Below, piece by piece: positions 42,747-53,636 of a DNA stretch of 64,000 nucleotides; position 1 is the first letter of the stretch; every line of letters begins with the position of its first letter. The notes under the pieces are model-generated. The model had not been told where the DNA came from, searched no databases, and saw nothing but the letters and a program-made list of their open reading frames with translations. A program made the translations under genes and the position numbers. Origin of the DNA: Fonsecaea monophora (lineage: Eukaryota; Ascomycota; Eurotiomycetes; Chaetothyriales; Herpotrichiellaceae); NCBI RefSeq assembly GCF_001642475.1, contig NW_019173941.1, positions 62,001 through 126,000 on the forward strand. The letters are read 5' to 3'.

Positions 42747-44390
42747 ATGCCTTCCCGCCGGACAGCAGAACCACGCCTTATTGTCATCGGGTGCGGGGTT
42801 GCTGGCATTGCGCTCTCAGCGCGGCTCAGATCGCAACTTGGATACGATAATTTTGTCGTTTACGAAAGGGAGAGATCTATCGGAGGTACCTGGTACCTCA
42901 ATACGTACCCTGGCGTGGGGTGTGATGTCGACTCTCACCTCTACTCCTTCTCCTTCAACCTGAACCCCGACTGGTCGAAGCGGTTCGCCGAGCAATCCGA
43001 GATTCTTCAATATCTGCAAGATACGGTCGACAAGTTCGGGATCAGGCCCCATGTGCGGCTCGGAATCGAGGTGGTTGAAGCCGCTTGGATCGAAGAGAAG
43101 TCAGTCTGGCAGGTGACCCTTCGCGACCTCGACGACAACCATGTCTTCCACAGAGAGGCGGAAATGCTGGTCTCCTGTGTGGGTACAATATCCATACCCA
43201 AAGACTGCAACATCCCGGGCCACGAGACGTTCAGAGGCGACATGTGGCATTCGGCGCGCTGGAATCATAATGTCTCTCTCAGGGGTAAGCGCGTTGCTGT
43301 CATCGGCAATGGCTGCTCCGCCGCTCAACTTGTCCCGTATGTGGTTCAGGAAGCGGCGCAGGTATACCAGTTCCAACGATCACCCCAATGGATCAACGAA
43401 AGACCTAATAGCAACTTCACCGATTTCCAAAAATGGTGCTTCCGCAACGTGCCCCTCTGGAACCGCATCTACCGCTTCTACCTGTGGAAGAACACGGACG
43501 CCCTTCACAATCTATACCAATCCGAGACAGCCCGATCGATACGTAACCGCGCCGCCGCCACGGAGCACGCCAAGGCCTACATGAAGGCGACGGCGCCGAA
43601 GAAGTACCATGACCTCCTCATTCCCCAATTTCCACTGGGGTGTAAACGACGCATCTTTGACCCTGGCTACCTCGAGTGCCTCCACAGTCCCAACATCGAA
43701 CTCTTAGCGGAGCCCATTCTGGAAATCACCGAGACCGGTCTACGAACTCCCCAACGAAATATCGATGTCGACGCTATCATCCTCAGCACGGGCTTCAAGA
43801 TCCAGGAATTCTTGTCTCCTATCACGGTCAAGGGTGTCGGTGGTGTCAGCCTAAACGAACACTGGAAAGACACGCGAGGCGCACAGGCATACAAGGCGAC
43901 GTTCGTGACAGGCTTCCCTAACTTCGGGATCGTCTTCGGTCCCAACGCCTTCCCCGCGCACAACTCGGTCATCTATACGAACGAGGTACAAGTAGAGTAC
44001 ATCATCAAGGCCATGGTGAAGCCGATCCTACGCGGAGACTTCCAAGTCATCGACGTCAAGGAAGCCGCCGAGTATCGCGATGCTAACGTAGTCCAGGCCC
44101 GGCTGAAGTCCATGGTCTGGAATGCCGGCTGCAGCAACTGGAACCTGGACGCCGCCGGCCGCAATACCACCAACTACCCCGACGAAACCTGGAAGTTCTG
44201 GTACCAGCTCTACTGGCCGGTGTGGAAGGACTTTAACCTCTACGGCGGCAAAGGCACACATCCCCTGCACCCGGCATGGAAGGTGGCGGCGATGTTGGCT
44301 AGTTTTGGAGTCCTTCTACCAGTTGTACTCGGCAGAAGTTTTCACCTCTTGGGCCCTGCTTTGGACATGTTGAAGCGGAAGGTGCTGTGA
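42747..44390 (+). CDS. Flavin-dependent monooxygenase, Baeyer-Villiger type
   Basis: Class B flavoprotein monooxygenase of 547 residues, single exon, predicted to insert oxygen into a ketone to give an ester or lactone using FAD and NADPH. The FAD fold is LIVIGCGVAGIALSARL, followed by ERSIGGTWYLNTYPGVGCD. The fingerprint F-x-G-x-x-x-H-x-x-x-W is present as FRGDMWHSARW. The NADPH fold is KRVAVIGNGCSAAQLV, and DAIILSTGFKIQEF matches the late ATG-type motif. A hydrophobic C-terminal segment (AAMLASFGVLLPVVLG) could attach it to a membrane. Start at 42747 opens just before the FAD motif; an earlier in-frame ATG at 42648 adds an Arg/Ser-rich stretch. N-hydroxylating relatives are the alternative. 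Divergent from the transketolase-like gene. Confidence 0.9.
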   Translation: MPSRRTAEPRLIVIGCGVAGIALSARLRSQLGYDNFVVYERERSIGGTWYLNTYPGVGCDVDSHLYSFSFNLNPDWSKRFAEQSEILQYLQDTVDKFGIRPHVRLGIEVVEAAWIEEKSVWQVTLRDLDDNHVFHREAEMLVSCVGTISIPKDCNIPGHETFRGDMWHSARWNHNVSLRGKRVAVIGNGCSAAQLVPYVVQEAAQVYQFQRSPQWINERPNSNFTDFQKWCFRNVPLWNRIYRFYLWKNTDALHNLYQSETARSIRNRAAATEHAKAYMKATAPKKYHDLLIPQFPLGCKRRIFDPGYLECLHSPNIELLAEPILEITETGLRTPQRNIDVDAIILSTGFKIQEFLSPITVKGVGGVSLNEHWKDTRGAQAYKATFVTGFPNFGIVFGPNAFPAHNSVIYTNEVQVEYIIKAMVKPILRGDFQVIDVKEAAEYRDANVVQARLKSMVWNAGCSNWNLDAAGRNTTNYPDETWKFWYQLYWPVWKDFNLYGGKGTHPLHPAWKVAAMLASFGVLLPVVLGRSFHLLGPALDMLKRKVL

Positions 44391-45383
44391 AGGGGGTATG
44401 GTGCCAATTGTTTGCCTCTATCCAGCACATATAGTACGAAATGGAGGAGCAGTATTGCATGGGATGTCGAGCTTCGGCTGGGTCAATGCTGCTGGCTTCA
44501 AATAACCTGCCGTGGATCGCACAGAACGCGCAGCAAATGAGTCCTCAGAGTCTCTATACAAGGCTAGCCATTTGAACGATCATGTTGACCAGTCGAAAGA
44601 CAGGATAGTTCTTCTCGCTTTCTTAGCAATGCTCTCTCCCTCTCTCTCTAGCTCCGTACGTGGTAGCTCTTGCCAGAAGCCGATCTATCAGCATAATACC
44701 TTTTAACGAAACGGTTGGCCCCCAGATCTGAGCCTTACCTACCTCCTTCCCGAGCCTTTCCGGCTACATGATCAAGTTCTTCGCCCACCAGCTTCCGCTC
44801 CCGCAAGCCGGCCGAGTGTTAAAAAAAAAAGGGCCATTGTCTTACCGGTTGATGGGCTGTGTATCGAATCTCATCCGTTTGACCCGCTTGTTCTGTTTCA
44901 CATACCCCTTCACGCGCTGATGATGCCCTTCCCGCCCTTTTCGGCTGTGATTTCACATGGACCGGGCCACCGAAAGACCGGAATAAGTACCTATTGTGCG
45001 CGAAAATGATGGCGTTCCGCCGCGTAAACTTGTAGCTTTGGGTTATTTCAGTTCTTAGGTTTTTTGTATTCGATCAGGAGAAATGGCAATAAAGCCGCTT
45101 CTCAACACACGTTCAGAGGACGAAGCGACCGGCCAACGGACATAGCTGAGAGGGCCCATTTGGTGCAGCAGAGCCGCCGGCAAGGAAGACCAGATCGGTT
45201 ACGGCCTTGGTGTATCAAGAAAGACGAGGAAAGCAGATATCGATTTCTCTCAACTGCGGGTCTAGCACTCTCTACACTGTTTTGTCCTTGGTGTCTCTTG
45301 AATACAATTTATTTAGAACCTCCTTGGCTCCTCCCATCGATTCGATCCTTTCAACTGTTGCTATCGACTTACGGCCTTCCGAT
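44391..45383. promoter_or_regulatory. Upstream region of the polyol dehydrogenase
   Basis: 993 bp holding the 3' flank of the monooxygenase and the promoter of the dehydrogenase; both are on the plus strand. It has an A10 run (44821-44830). An in-frame ATG at 45207 precedes the chosen start but adds unlike sequence. No gene seen. Confidence 0.45.
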
Positions 45384-46505
45384 ATGTCTACAAGCTCGAC
45401 TCATGTTGCTGCTCTGTTGCACGGGGCTAGCGACCTCCGATTGACCCAAGTCGCAACGCCCACTCCGCTTCCACACGAAGTCCTCATTGCTCCACGTGCC
45501 ACAGGCATTTGCGGTACCGATATGCACTACTACTCAGCTGGCCGCAACGGCATGTTTGTCGTCACCACGCCTCTAGTACTTGGACACGAGGCTGCAGGGA
45601 CAATCGTCGCGCTAGGCAGTGACGTGGAGTCATTGGGACTGGGGTTGAAGATCGGAGACCGCGTGGCCATCGAGCCACAGCGGCCATGCGAGAGGTGCAA
45701 TATCTGTCGCAGTGGTAAATACAACCTTTGTCCCCGGCTGAAGTTCAGTGGCAGCGCTAGTGCGAATCCACCAATCCAGGGAACGCTACAGGCCAGGTAT
45801 ACGCACCCGGCGTCATGGGTGTATGCGCTGCCCCGGACCATGAGTTGGGAAGAGGCCGCCATGGTCGAGCCATTGAGTGTGGCGGTTCATGCGGTCCGAA
45901 GGGCCAAAGTCAGGGGCGGCATGAGAGTGGTGGTACTCGGAGCCGGTGCGATCGGATTGTTTTGTGCTGCGGTGGCACGCGTCAATGGCGCCAGATGGAT
46001 TGGCATGGTGGACATCGATGGCGCGAGGCTGGACTTCTCGAGGCGACACGGATTTGCCGACGGCGTGTTTGAGATTCCTATCCGTGGTAACGAGGGAGAA
46101 TCAAAGCCAGACATGGCCAAGAGGCTGGCTGCACAGATGCTCGAGAAGGAGGGCGAGGGATGGGGTTTGGCGGAGGTCGTGTTCGAATGTACGGGCGTCG
46201 ACACCTGCGTCAACATTGGGATCCATTGTGCTGCGCCGGGCGGCAAGGTGGTCATTGTGGGAATGGGACAGCCGATTCAGAACATCAACGTGGGATCGGC
46301 GGCGGTGAGGGAGGTCGACCTCTTGTCGCTATGGAGGTATGCCAACACATTTCGCACCGCCATTGATATGATTGCTTCTGGGCAGCTGGATGTCAAGCCC
46401 CTGATCACTCACAGGTTCGACTTGCAGCAAGCCGCCGACGCGTTGCAATTGGTCGTGGACAAGCCCAAGGATCTCATCAAGTGTGTCATTACCTCGAACG
46501 ATTGA
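45384..46505 (+). CDS. Zinc-dependent polyol dehydrogenase (sorbitol/xylitol/arabinitol type)
   Basis: Medium-chain dehydrogenase, 373 residues, single exon. It carries the catalytic zinc set ATGICGTDMHYY and LGHEAAGTI, the four structural-zinc Cys in RPCERCNICRSGKYNLC, and the polyol-dehydrogenase block AAMVEPLSVAVHAVRRA. The Rossmann motif is VVLGAGAIGLFCA, with an acidic residue at MVDIDG that favours NAD. It should interconvert a sugar alcohol and a ketose in the cytosol. Start at 45384 gives the expected N-terminus. It is tail-to-tail with the butanediol-dehydrogenase-like gene. Exact polyol cannot be named. Confidence 0.92.
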   Translation: MSTSSTHVAALLHGASDLRLTQVATPTPLPHEVLIAPRATGICGTDMHYYSAGRNGMFVVTTPLVLGHEAAGTIVALGSDVESLGLGLKIGDRVAIEPQRPCERCNICRSGKYNLCPRLKFSGSASANPPIQGTLQARYTHPASWVYALPRTMSWEEAAMVEPLSVAVHAVRRAKVRGGMRVVVLGAGAIGLFCAAVARVNGARWIGMVDIDGARLDFSRRHGFADGVFEIPIRGNEGESKPDMAKRLAAQMLEKEGEGWGLAEVVFECTGVDTCVNIGIHCAAPGGKVVIVGMGQPIQNINVGSAAVREVDLLSLWRYANTFRTAIDMIASGQLDVKPLITHRFDLQQAADALQLVVDKPKDLIKCVITSND

Positions 46506-46876
46506 ACATTGTTGTCTCCTTTTGTATCCCTTGCTAGACCATAACAACGGAGCGCACACAATTTGGTACATGCCGCTCCGTTCACCGCTGCTCTCAGCCT
46601 TGCACTCACCCAATCTGCATTCAATGCGCCGGGAACTGTCGGCTATATGCTTCCCCGGCAAAACGCCGCCTCGCCTTTATGATTTTGGCCTTCGGCAAGA
46701 CAACTTCGTCTGATTGTGTTGCAGTGGCGGGCGAGTAAACGTCAAGGTGTGGAGATTTACTTCCAGGGAGCTTGGACTGGCTAATCAGATGGTTGTCTTA
46801 TTGCGTGCTCGATAGACTAATGGGCAACTCTCTACACTGAAGTCATGTTGTCAATGGCGGGGAGTCGGTGATAAGT
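46506..46876. other. Convergent intergenic region between two MDR genes
   Basis: 371 bp with 3' flanks of both dehydrogenases. No gene seen. Confidence 0.45.
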
Positions 46877-48088
46877 CTAGTCTTCCTCCGGCTGGATCAA
46901 GATCTTGACATGCTTCGCTTTGTTCCGGATAAGCTCCATGAAACCACCCTCGATTGCGTTTGTCAGAGGCACAACTGAAGTAATCATCTGCTCAAATAGA
47001 ATTTTCCCAGACTCCATCGCGTTGATCACTTGTTCATAGTCTTCCTTAGTATAGCAGATTCCCCCAAGGAGGCGTTTCTCAAGAAACCCAATGTCGTTGA
47101 GGTTCAAGGATAGCGGTTTCTCGTGTATTGCGACGTTGAAAATCGTCCCTCCAGGTCGCGTGGCTGCCAGTGCCGTGTCCAAGGTCGATTGGAGGCCGGT
47201 TGCGTCAAAGGCAACGTCAACACCGTCTTCAGAGAAGGTCCGGATGGCATCCACCACGGGATCTGGAGGCGCCTCGCTTGAGCCGCCTGCGGGCTTTTGT
47301 AGAGGATTGATAACCAGGTCAGCACCGAACTTTTGTGCTTGTAGCTGTCTCGCTTCCGTGACTTCTGTCACGACCACCTTACTGGCGTCCCAGACTTTGA
47401 GTAAGAGCAAAATGGCAAGCCCGATGGGACCTGCGCCAAGAATGAGTGCCGTCTGACCTTTCTGGAATCCCGATGTCCGGATGCTGTGCCAGGCGACAGC
47501 GAGAGGCTCGGTCAGGGCACCCACTTTTAGTGACACCGAACTTGGAAGAGGGAAGCAATTGAAGTCCTTGACCACGATCTCAGTCGAGAACCCTCCTCCC
47601 CAGGCACTCAGGCCATAGGTGGCAAAGCGCTTGCAGATATTGACTTTGCCCCTGCGACAAGATGAGCACGGGGGCTCATTGTAGGATCGATCGTCCAACG
47701 AGGGACAGACCGCCACGTTTTGGCCGAGCTCCAGGTTTCGGACTGCTGATCCAACCTCTGTCACAGTGCCCGACATTTCGTGGCCCATGACCACGGGAAG
47801 TTCAACTCCTGTAGCATGATGCTTGCCACCAGGTGGCGGAGCAAAGATCGGGAGTGCCTGATATTCATGAATGTCTGAGCCGCAAATCCCACAGTAGGCA
47901 ATCTTGAGTCGAACTTCATTGGGTCCGCAAGGTCTAGGTAGTGATTAGCTCGCCAAACTCCTCTTGAAATGCCTCGGAGGAGTGTCGCTAGCAGCTTACA
48001 AAGAAGGAATGTTGTCAAGCTGGAGCTTCTCGCGGGCATGGATGCGCAGCGCAGGATGCGTTTTGGTGGTCATGGTGGCGGTCGCCAT
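46877..48088 (-). CDS. Medium-chain dehydrogenase, (R,R)-2,3-butanediol dehydrogenase-like
   Basis: Two exons on the minus strand (48088-48000, 47933-46877) give 381 residues. Joined exon sequence reads LPCGPNEVRLKIAYCGICGS with DIHEY, then VVMGHEMSGTVTEVG, CSSCRRGKVNIC and GGGFSTEIVV, as in the yeast Bdh1 group. NAD fold is ALILGAGPIGLAIL. It would oxidise a vicinal diol or reduce the matching acyloin. First ATG is 48088; a second in-frame ATG at 48073 (M-T-T-K-T) is equally plausible, because a TATATA lies only about 45 bp upstream of the first. It is divergent from the Zn2Cys6 regulator, an arrangement typical of local regulation. Confidence 0.88.
47934..47999 (-). other. Intron of the butanediol-dehydrogenase-like gene
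   Basis: Minus strand GTAAGCTGCT to CTACCTAG, 66 nt, phase 2. Confidence 0.87.
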
Positions 48089-48691
48089 GGCTGCTCTGAA
48101 AATCTTTCGAACAGGTTGTGGAACAGGAACGATATATAGTGGGAAGGAAAAGTTTCAACAATGGCCATGCTGGACGAATGACCAGAAATCGGAGCAGAGT
48201 GCTGTGGCCGGGAATCAAGTCCCATACCGGCTACATGAGAGGAGGTGAACTGCGGTGGAGGGAATTGAAACTGTGAATGGTCAAGGAGCTGATACTTCGC
48301 ACGTGGCCCTTTGCTGAGCACCCGCCGAGGGCAAGTGGGGGGAGGTTATAGCGGGTGTTATCGCCCTAATGAGTTCCCCAAGTGGCCCCTAATTGCCCCT
48401 CCACCATCCCCGCGGTAGGCGTGCTAGGCACCGCTAATATGCAGGAAGGAGGCTAGAACGCCACTCCAGGCGGAGGCGAGGAAAAACTCGGGCTCTCGTT
48501 CTTCCGCCCAGCCTGTACAATCTCCATCGACTTCAAGTCTGCTCCTCAAATTTGTCCACATCCACTCATCACTTCACGCTCCAGACACCGCGAAGCTGAG
48601 ACACCATTGTCGTCGCCTATTCACACCTCTCTCCCTCCTCCTTGGCGCAACCAGATGACCCGAAAGTCATCAGTTCAAGTCACCACCCACG
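48089..48691. promoter_or_regulatory. Divergent promoter, MDR dehydrogenase / Zn2Cys6 regulator
   Basis: 603 bp between divergent starts, with a TATATA at about 48133-48138 serving the minus-strand gene and several CGG/CCG triplets near 48,320-48,480, the half-site of Zn2Cys6 factors. Autoregulation by the adjacent regulator is possible but unproven. Confidence 0.45.
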
Positions 48692-50895
48692 ATGCGCCCT
48701 GGCAGCTCGGAACATGCGCCTTCAAACCGTACGCGTGCTGTCAAAGCATGCAAACGCTGTAATCAGAAAAGAATCAAGTGTGACGCCTTTGAATGCGGAA
48801 CTCCTTGCTCCAAATGTCGACAGAGCAACAGCGAGGAATGTGTCCTGATACAGTCTAGGCGAGGCACGCATTCTCGCAAAAGGACCAAGCCAAATCCCAC
48901 TGTAACAGAGCCCACGGCAGCCTCTGTTGGGGTTGATGCTGACACGAGTGCCGACGCCATCGCCACGCCCGCAGTATCAGAAACGACAGCACATCGTCCC
49001 CTGAGTGACCCGACTCCTGTAGACGGGTCGCCGCTCCTCCAACAAGCAGTTCAAAGCGTCCGTGTCGACAGTCAACCTCCCGCCACTGTCCCAAATGGTT
49101 TCCCAGTATCGGCATCCACTACTTCCAGCACAGACCTGGCCTCTCCAGAAGCAGCATTCTCGGAGACCAGCGCGAAGTCTTATCGCGAAATCTCTTGGGC
49201 TGCCATGTTCGACCATTTTCTGGACGGACGACGACGGGACCAAAAGGACACGATAGACAAATGTTCGATCACCTACCTGGGAGAATCCTTTCCATTGGCC
49301 ATGGTGCTCGAGGAGTTCAAAGAAGGGGGACGACCGCGCCTCCATCATGCTGGGCCACCGCTCACAGAAGACCAGGCGAGGGCTGAACCTACGAGTGAAA
49401 ATCACCCCTCACATATGCTCCCAGAGGATATCGCCTTTCTTCAAGCCAAAGATGCCTTTGTCGCTCCCTCTCAGGAAATTCTCGATGCTTTGATCGCAAA
49501 TTTTCTGGACCGAGTATGGCCTATCTATCCCGTGGTCAATCGGCAAGAGTTTCTTCAACAATATAAAGCCAAGAAGGTTCCGTGGATTCTACTGCATGCG
49601 CTGTGTTTCATCTCGGCAACTTTCTGTCCCCTCGCCATCTTGCATCGTGCTGGGTTTACGGGACGAAAGCAAGCCAGAGTCTCGTATTATCGAAAGGCCA
49701 AAGCGTTGTTTGACACCGGCTACGAATCCAATAAGATCACTATTCTACAGAGCGTCATTGTCCTGACGTGCTGGGGTGGAGGACCGAACAATTACTGGAA
49801 TTTTTATAGTTGGATCTCTACCGGGGTCACGGTTGCAGAAGCCCTAGGTATTCACCGATCTACTGCAGGGGCAAACATGCACCCTCATGACCGGAGTCTT
49901 TTGAAAAGACTCTGGTGGATTCTGGTCATTCGAGATGCTTCATGTGGCACCCTCGTCGCCGGCCCTTCCGCATCAACACCGATCACTCCGACACCGAGAT
50001 GCTGACGGTCGAAGACTTCGAGTATGACGTTCAAAGCCCGGATTTTGTCAACCATCCTCTCCGCGACGTCTGCGGTCTGTATCAGATTCATATGTCCAAG
50101 CTATCTCTCCTCCTGAGAGAGATCATCTCGACGAGATTCGATCCTAATCGCGCCCAGGCTCGAATGGCCAATCTCCACGACACTTTACAAGATTGGCATA
50201 ATGCGCTTCCGCCCACGTTACGCTGCTCGGAGAATGACAAGGCTTCGAATCCGTTTGCTACTTGTCTCGCCATACTCTACGACCACCACTTGATCCTGAG
50301 TCACTTGGGCCGGTCCGCAACAGGAGCGACGTCCACGACCAGCGGCAACGGATCCCTAGGCGGAGGCCCCCCCTCGCGCCCAATTACCGAGGTGGCTGCC
50401 CAGCGCATCTCGTCCTTGGCTTGCACGTTTACACGTAAAAATGAATCCCTTGTCATGCCGCACGAGGTCTTCCAAGGTCTCTTTCTCGCGCAAGCCGTCT
50501 TCTACACCCAGATGAAGAGCCCGCAGCCTCTGGTGTCTCAACTCGGGTTTCAGGCTCTGAATAGCTGTCAGATGGTCTGGCACGACATTTACGAAGCGTG
50601 GGACCCTGCGCCCTGGATCTCCAAGCTGTTTGACAACTTGATCGGAAATAGAAATCAAGATATAGAGTCGAACGAAGGTGATCACCGGAATAGTAACGTG
50701 TCTGGAAATGGGGCCCCTTACATAGGAAACGGCATGGACCTGGACGGAATCAATGCTTATGTTAGCTGGCAGAACCACCCGACTCTAGGTTTCTTCGACA
50801 TGTCGCAGGGTGAGGAGACGTTTCCGTCGTCGACAGACTATGCCATGTTCACCAATTACTTCGGGACCACAGAGCCAACATCGTTTCTATCTTGA
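48692..50895 (+). pseudogene. Zn2Cys6 transcription factor with a one-base frameshift
   Basis: A full-size fungal regulator of roughly 730 residues split over two frames. Frame one (48692-50005) has the zinc cluster KACKRCNQKRIKC and CGTPCSKCRQSNSEEC, then a Ser/Thr/Pro-rich linker, then the fungal-specific middle domain (VWPIYPVVNRQEFLQQY, LTCWGGGPNNYWNFYSWIS, LGIHRS, LLKRLWWILVIRDASCGTLV). At 49957-49961 the family sequence continues in another frame (RPFRINTDHSDTEMLTVEDF) and stays open to 50895. The two parts abut with no room for an intron, and the shift equals one missing base. Either the gene is broken, leaving a 437-residue product, or the assembly has an error. Clear coding quality on both sides favours a recent event or an error. 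Place in the island suggests it controlled neighbouring genes. Confidence 0.8.
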
Positions 50896-51091
50896 GTAGC
50901 CAATAACACGCATGAAACGTACCTTGGGAGTTCTTCCTACTTTGCATCCATGAGCGTGAACGTTTAGCGATTCAAGACACACCGCAAGCCTCCAGGTCTG
51001 GAGGCCCGACAGTGTTCCCCTCTCTGTCCGTTCCTCTGTTTCCTCCGTTTCCTCCTCAAACATGTTCAATTCCATGATTCCCTTCTTCGGC

Positions 51092-52509
51092 TCAGCACAG
51101 CCACTCGCCCTTCTCATCTTCCCACCCAAATTCTACTTTCGTCCACCCTAGAATGGTGTCTCGCCCATCCGGCATCTTATATTGGATCCCCGGGATCGTG
51201 TCACTTAGCCTCATGCGGCCGACCGTCTTCTCGGCGTTGTTGAGCTCCTCCATTTCTTCCTTGGTGAGCTCAACCAGTTTGATGTTATCCTCGATGCGCT
51301 TCAGCGATGACGACTTCGGAATGACAATAACACCCCGCTGTACTGCCCAAGAAAGGGAGACAACGCCGACGGAGCAGGCGTGCTTGGAGGCAATGTTTGT
51401 AAAGAGCGGATGTGTTAGAATCTGATTCCGTTCGTTCACTCGTTCGGATCCCAGGGTGCTGGAAAGAAAGGTCGGATTCTTGGTCAGTCTCTTTTCCCAT
51501 CTTCGTGGTAGAACAGGCGAAACGACAAGGCAAGGTTAGGAACAAAAGCGACCACTCGCGAAATTGGCAGTGCATCCAGAAAACCGATCAACTTAACCAC
51601 TGCTGTGGGACGAGCTGCCATGCATGCCCTGCTCGTTGGAGACGGCGAACCGACCAAAGAACTCACCTCCAGCTAATGACCTGGATTCCGTTCTTCTGAC
51701 ACCACGGCACAAGCTTCAAATTCGGATTCATGGCATGCAACTCGACCTCGTTGACCAGTGGCTTGAGCCTACACCGCTCCAGCAAGGGCTCGAGGAGCTT
51801 TCGAGTGAAATTGCTGACTCCCAAGCCCCTGACCTGGTCTTTCAGGCCCAGCGACTCGTCCAAGAGCAGGTCCTCCATCATAATCCACGTGTCGATAAAA
51901 TCGGGCTTCGTACCCCACGGCTCCGGAACGCCCTCCTTCAGCATGAGGGTCGGCCAGTGCATCATGAAGATGTCGATGTAGTCAATGTCAAGGTCGGCGA
52001 GGGACTGGCGCAGCGCAGCAGCCGGGTCATGGTGCCAATGCGACCAGAACTTGGTAATGACAATGATCGACGACCGGGGCACCCCGGACTTGCGAATCGC
52101 AGAGCCTACGACCTTTTCCACGCCGTAGTATTGCGCCGTGTCAATCAGCCGGTACCCATGGTGCAAGGCGTGGATGATGCTGTCCTCGAGTTGCTGCGCT
52201 GCCAAGGTGCCGTATTGGCCTGGATAAGGAGCAAAAAAAAAAGAAGTCAAGTCAGACCATTATGTGAGAATCTGCGCGAGGGACATGTAGTCGACTTGCT
52301 TACCCTGCCATGTGCCCAAGCCGACCAATGGACATTCCATTCCTGCGACAAGGGATGGCCCGCGAGGTCAGCATAGGCATTCTTGCTCAAAATTCAGCAC
52401 CGTAAAAGGGGGCAGGAAAGAGTGTCAATATACCGTTGTTCAACGTGACAGTCTTCTTGCATACTGGGTAGTCGAAGGAAGCAGGAGCCTCTCCATTTTG
52501 CTTCAGCAT
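51092..52509 (-). CDS. Aldo/keto reductase
   Basis: NADPH-dependent carbonyl reductase of 344 residues from four exons on the minus strand (52509-52434, 52342-52304, 52219-51667, 51458-51092). Joined N-terminus reads TVTLNNGMECPLVGLGTW. The catalytic tetrad is visible: Asp and Tyr in LIDTAQYYGVEKVVG, Lys in IVITKFW, His in FMMHWP. Later marks are GLGVSNFTRKLLEPLLE, NEVELHAMNPN, GIQVISWS and VIPKSSSLKRIEDNI. The group includes xylose, arabinose and glycerol reductases; which applies is open. Exon 2 is only 39 nt and intron 3 is unusually long for this window (208 nt). Tandem with the VOC and cyclase genes. Confidence 0.88.
51459..51666 (-). other. Intron 3 of the aldo/keto reductase gene (208 nt)
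   Basis: Minus strand GTGAGTTCTT to CTTTCCAG, phase 2; joins V-I-S-W-S to T-L-G-S-E-R. It is about twice the usual intron length here. Confidence 0.8.
52304..52342 (-). other. 39-nt exon of the aldo/keto reductase gene
   Basis: Encodes M-E-C-P-L-V-G-L-G-T-W-Q, with introns 52343-52433 (91 nt) and 52220-52303 (84 nt). Without it the conserved GLGTWQ is lost. Confidence 0.85.
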
Positions 52510-53019
52510 TTTTTTTGTCTCCCACCAACTCTTTGTCGTATCGATCAAGTTTTCAAACTAGATTTCTCCTTTCCCACGGACTGGACAACACAGCAGAGCT
52601 TTCTTTTGCAGGGAAGGACACACCTCGATGTGTTTGTGAACCTCAACTCTCCCACAAAGGAAAATGTTTAATAGTGAATATATGACGCCACGGGCGAGTG
52701 CGAGGAGCAATGAACCGTTGGAGCTTGGGCTAGCAGGGCTTGGATACGGGGCAGTATATCTACAGCTGGGCACCATGTCAACCCTAATGAGCCGTGAAGA
52801 GGGCGAACCGAGACCACTATTTCGCCGACAAGAGCCTCTCTAGGGTACCTGAGTCTCTTAGTAGCCAGGGACACGCCTGATATCACGCTCTTATGATGAA
52901 CATACAGAATGGAACCCCGGCAAATCGGCTATAGTGGACCTGTTGGACACCCCCCTTCCTCTCGGAGAAGACATGATTACAGAGGATGCGTTCAAATCAT
53001 CCATCCAGCTTCTAATCTA
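52510..53019. promoter_or_regulatory. Upstream region of the aldo/keto reductase
   Basis: 510 bp between the VOC gene stop and the reductase start. No gene seen. Confidence 0.4.
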
Positions 53020-53636
53020 CTAAAAGGCCGTCCTGCACGCCAACCATTCGAAGCTGACCGACAAGACCTCGACGATATTTCCCCACGGATCGGCCAAGTA
53101 GAGACACTTGACGCCGACGTTACCGGGATCGACAGTCTGGCCTACCCTCTTGCCACCGGCGCCGACGACCCTGTCCGCCAGGGCGTCCGGGTCGGGATCG
53201 GTGACACAGACATGGAAGAAGCCGGCGCGCTCATACTGGAATTCGCGCTCCGCCGCGACCGGCTTGGGGTCCACGAATTCAAACACCTCAAACCCGACGC
53301 CATTCCCGGTCGACATGTACGCCAGCTTGACTTCGTTCAGGCTCGACGGGTAGATGGCAAAGATGGCGGCGTCCGGATCCGTCGACCGTTTGATGTGTGC
53401 GATCTTGCCGAGAAGTCGGAACCCGAGGTGGGTGCTGTACCAGTCTACCACGGCCTGGACATCGGGCACTGATACTGCCACATGGTTGAGCGGGCGATTC
53501 CAAGTCGTCTAGAAGGATGGAAAGCTCGTTAGAATACACTCATCGCAGCCTTGGGTCCTTGTCTCGCCAGATCTTTGGAGCCGGATGATGACAAGGCATG
53601 GGTTCTGCAGGAACTTCGACTTACGGCTTCTGACAT
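53020..53636 (-). CDS. VOC superfamily protein (glyoxalase / ring-cleavage dioxygenase fold)
   Basis: Two exons on the minus strand (53636-53625, 53508-53020) give 166 residues. Exon 1 encodes only M-S-E-A; the junction gives TTWNRPLNHVAVSVPD. The fold repeats two beta-alpha-beta modules: NHVAVSVPDVQAVVDWYSTH, later VGFEVFEFVDP, then AGFFHVCVTDPD and LADPWGNIVEVLS. The His in NHVAV, Glu in FEVFEF, His in FFHVCV and Glu in IVEVL are candidate metal ligands. Members include glyoxalase I, extradiol dioxygenases and epimerases; the activity here cannot be assigned. It sits in tandem with the cyclase gene, as in some ring-degradation clusters. Confidence 0.85.
53509..53624 (-). other. Intron of the VOC gene
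   Basis: Minus strand GTAAGTCGAAG to CCTTCTAG, 116 nt, phase 0, right after a 12-nt first coding exon. Confidence 0.82.
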
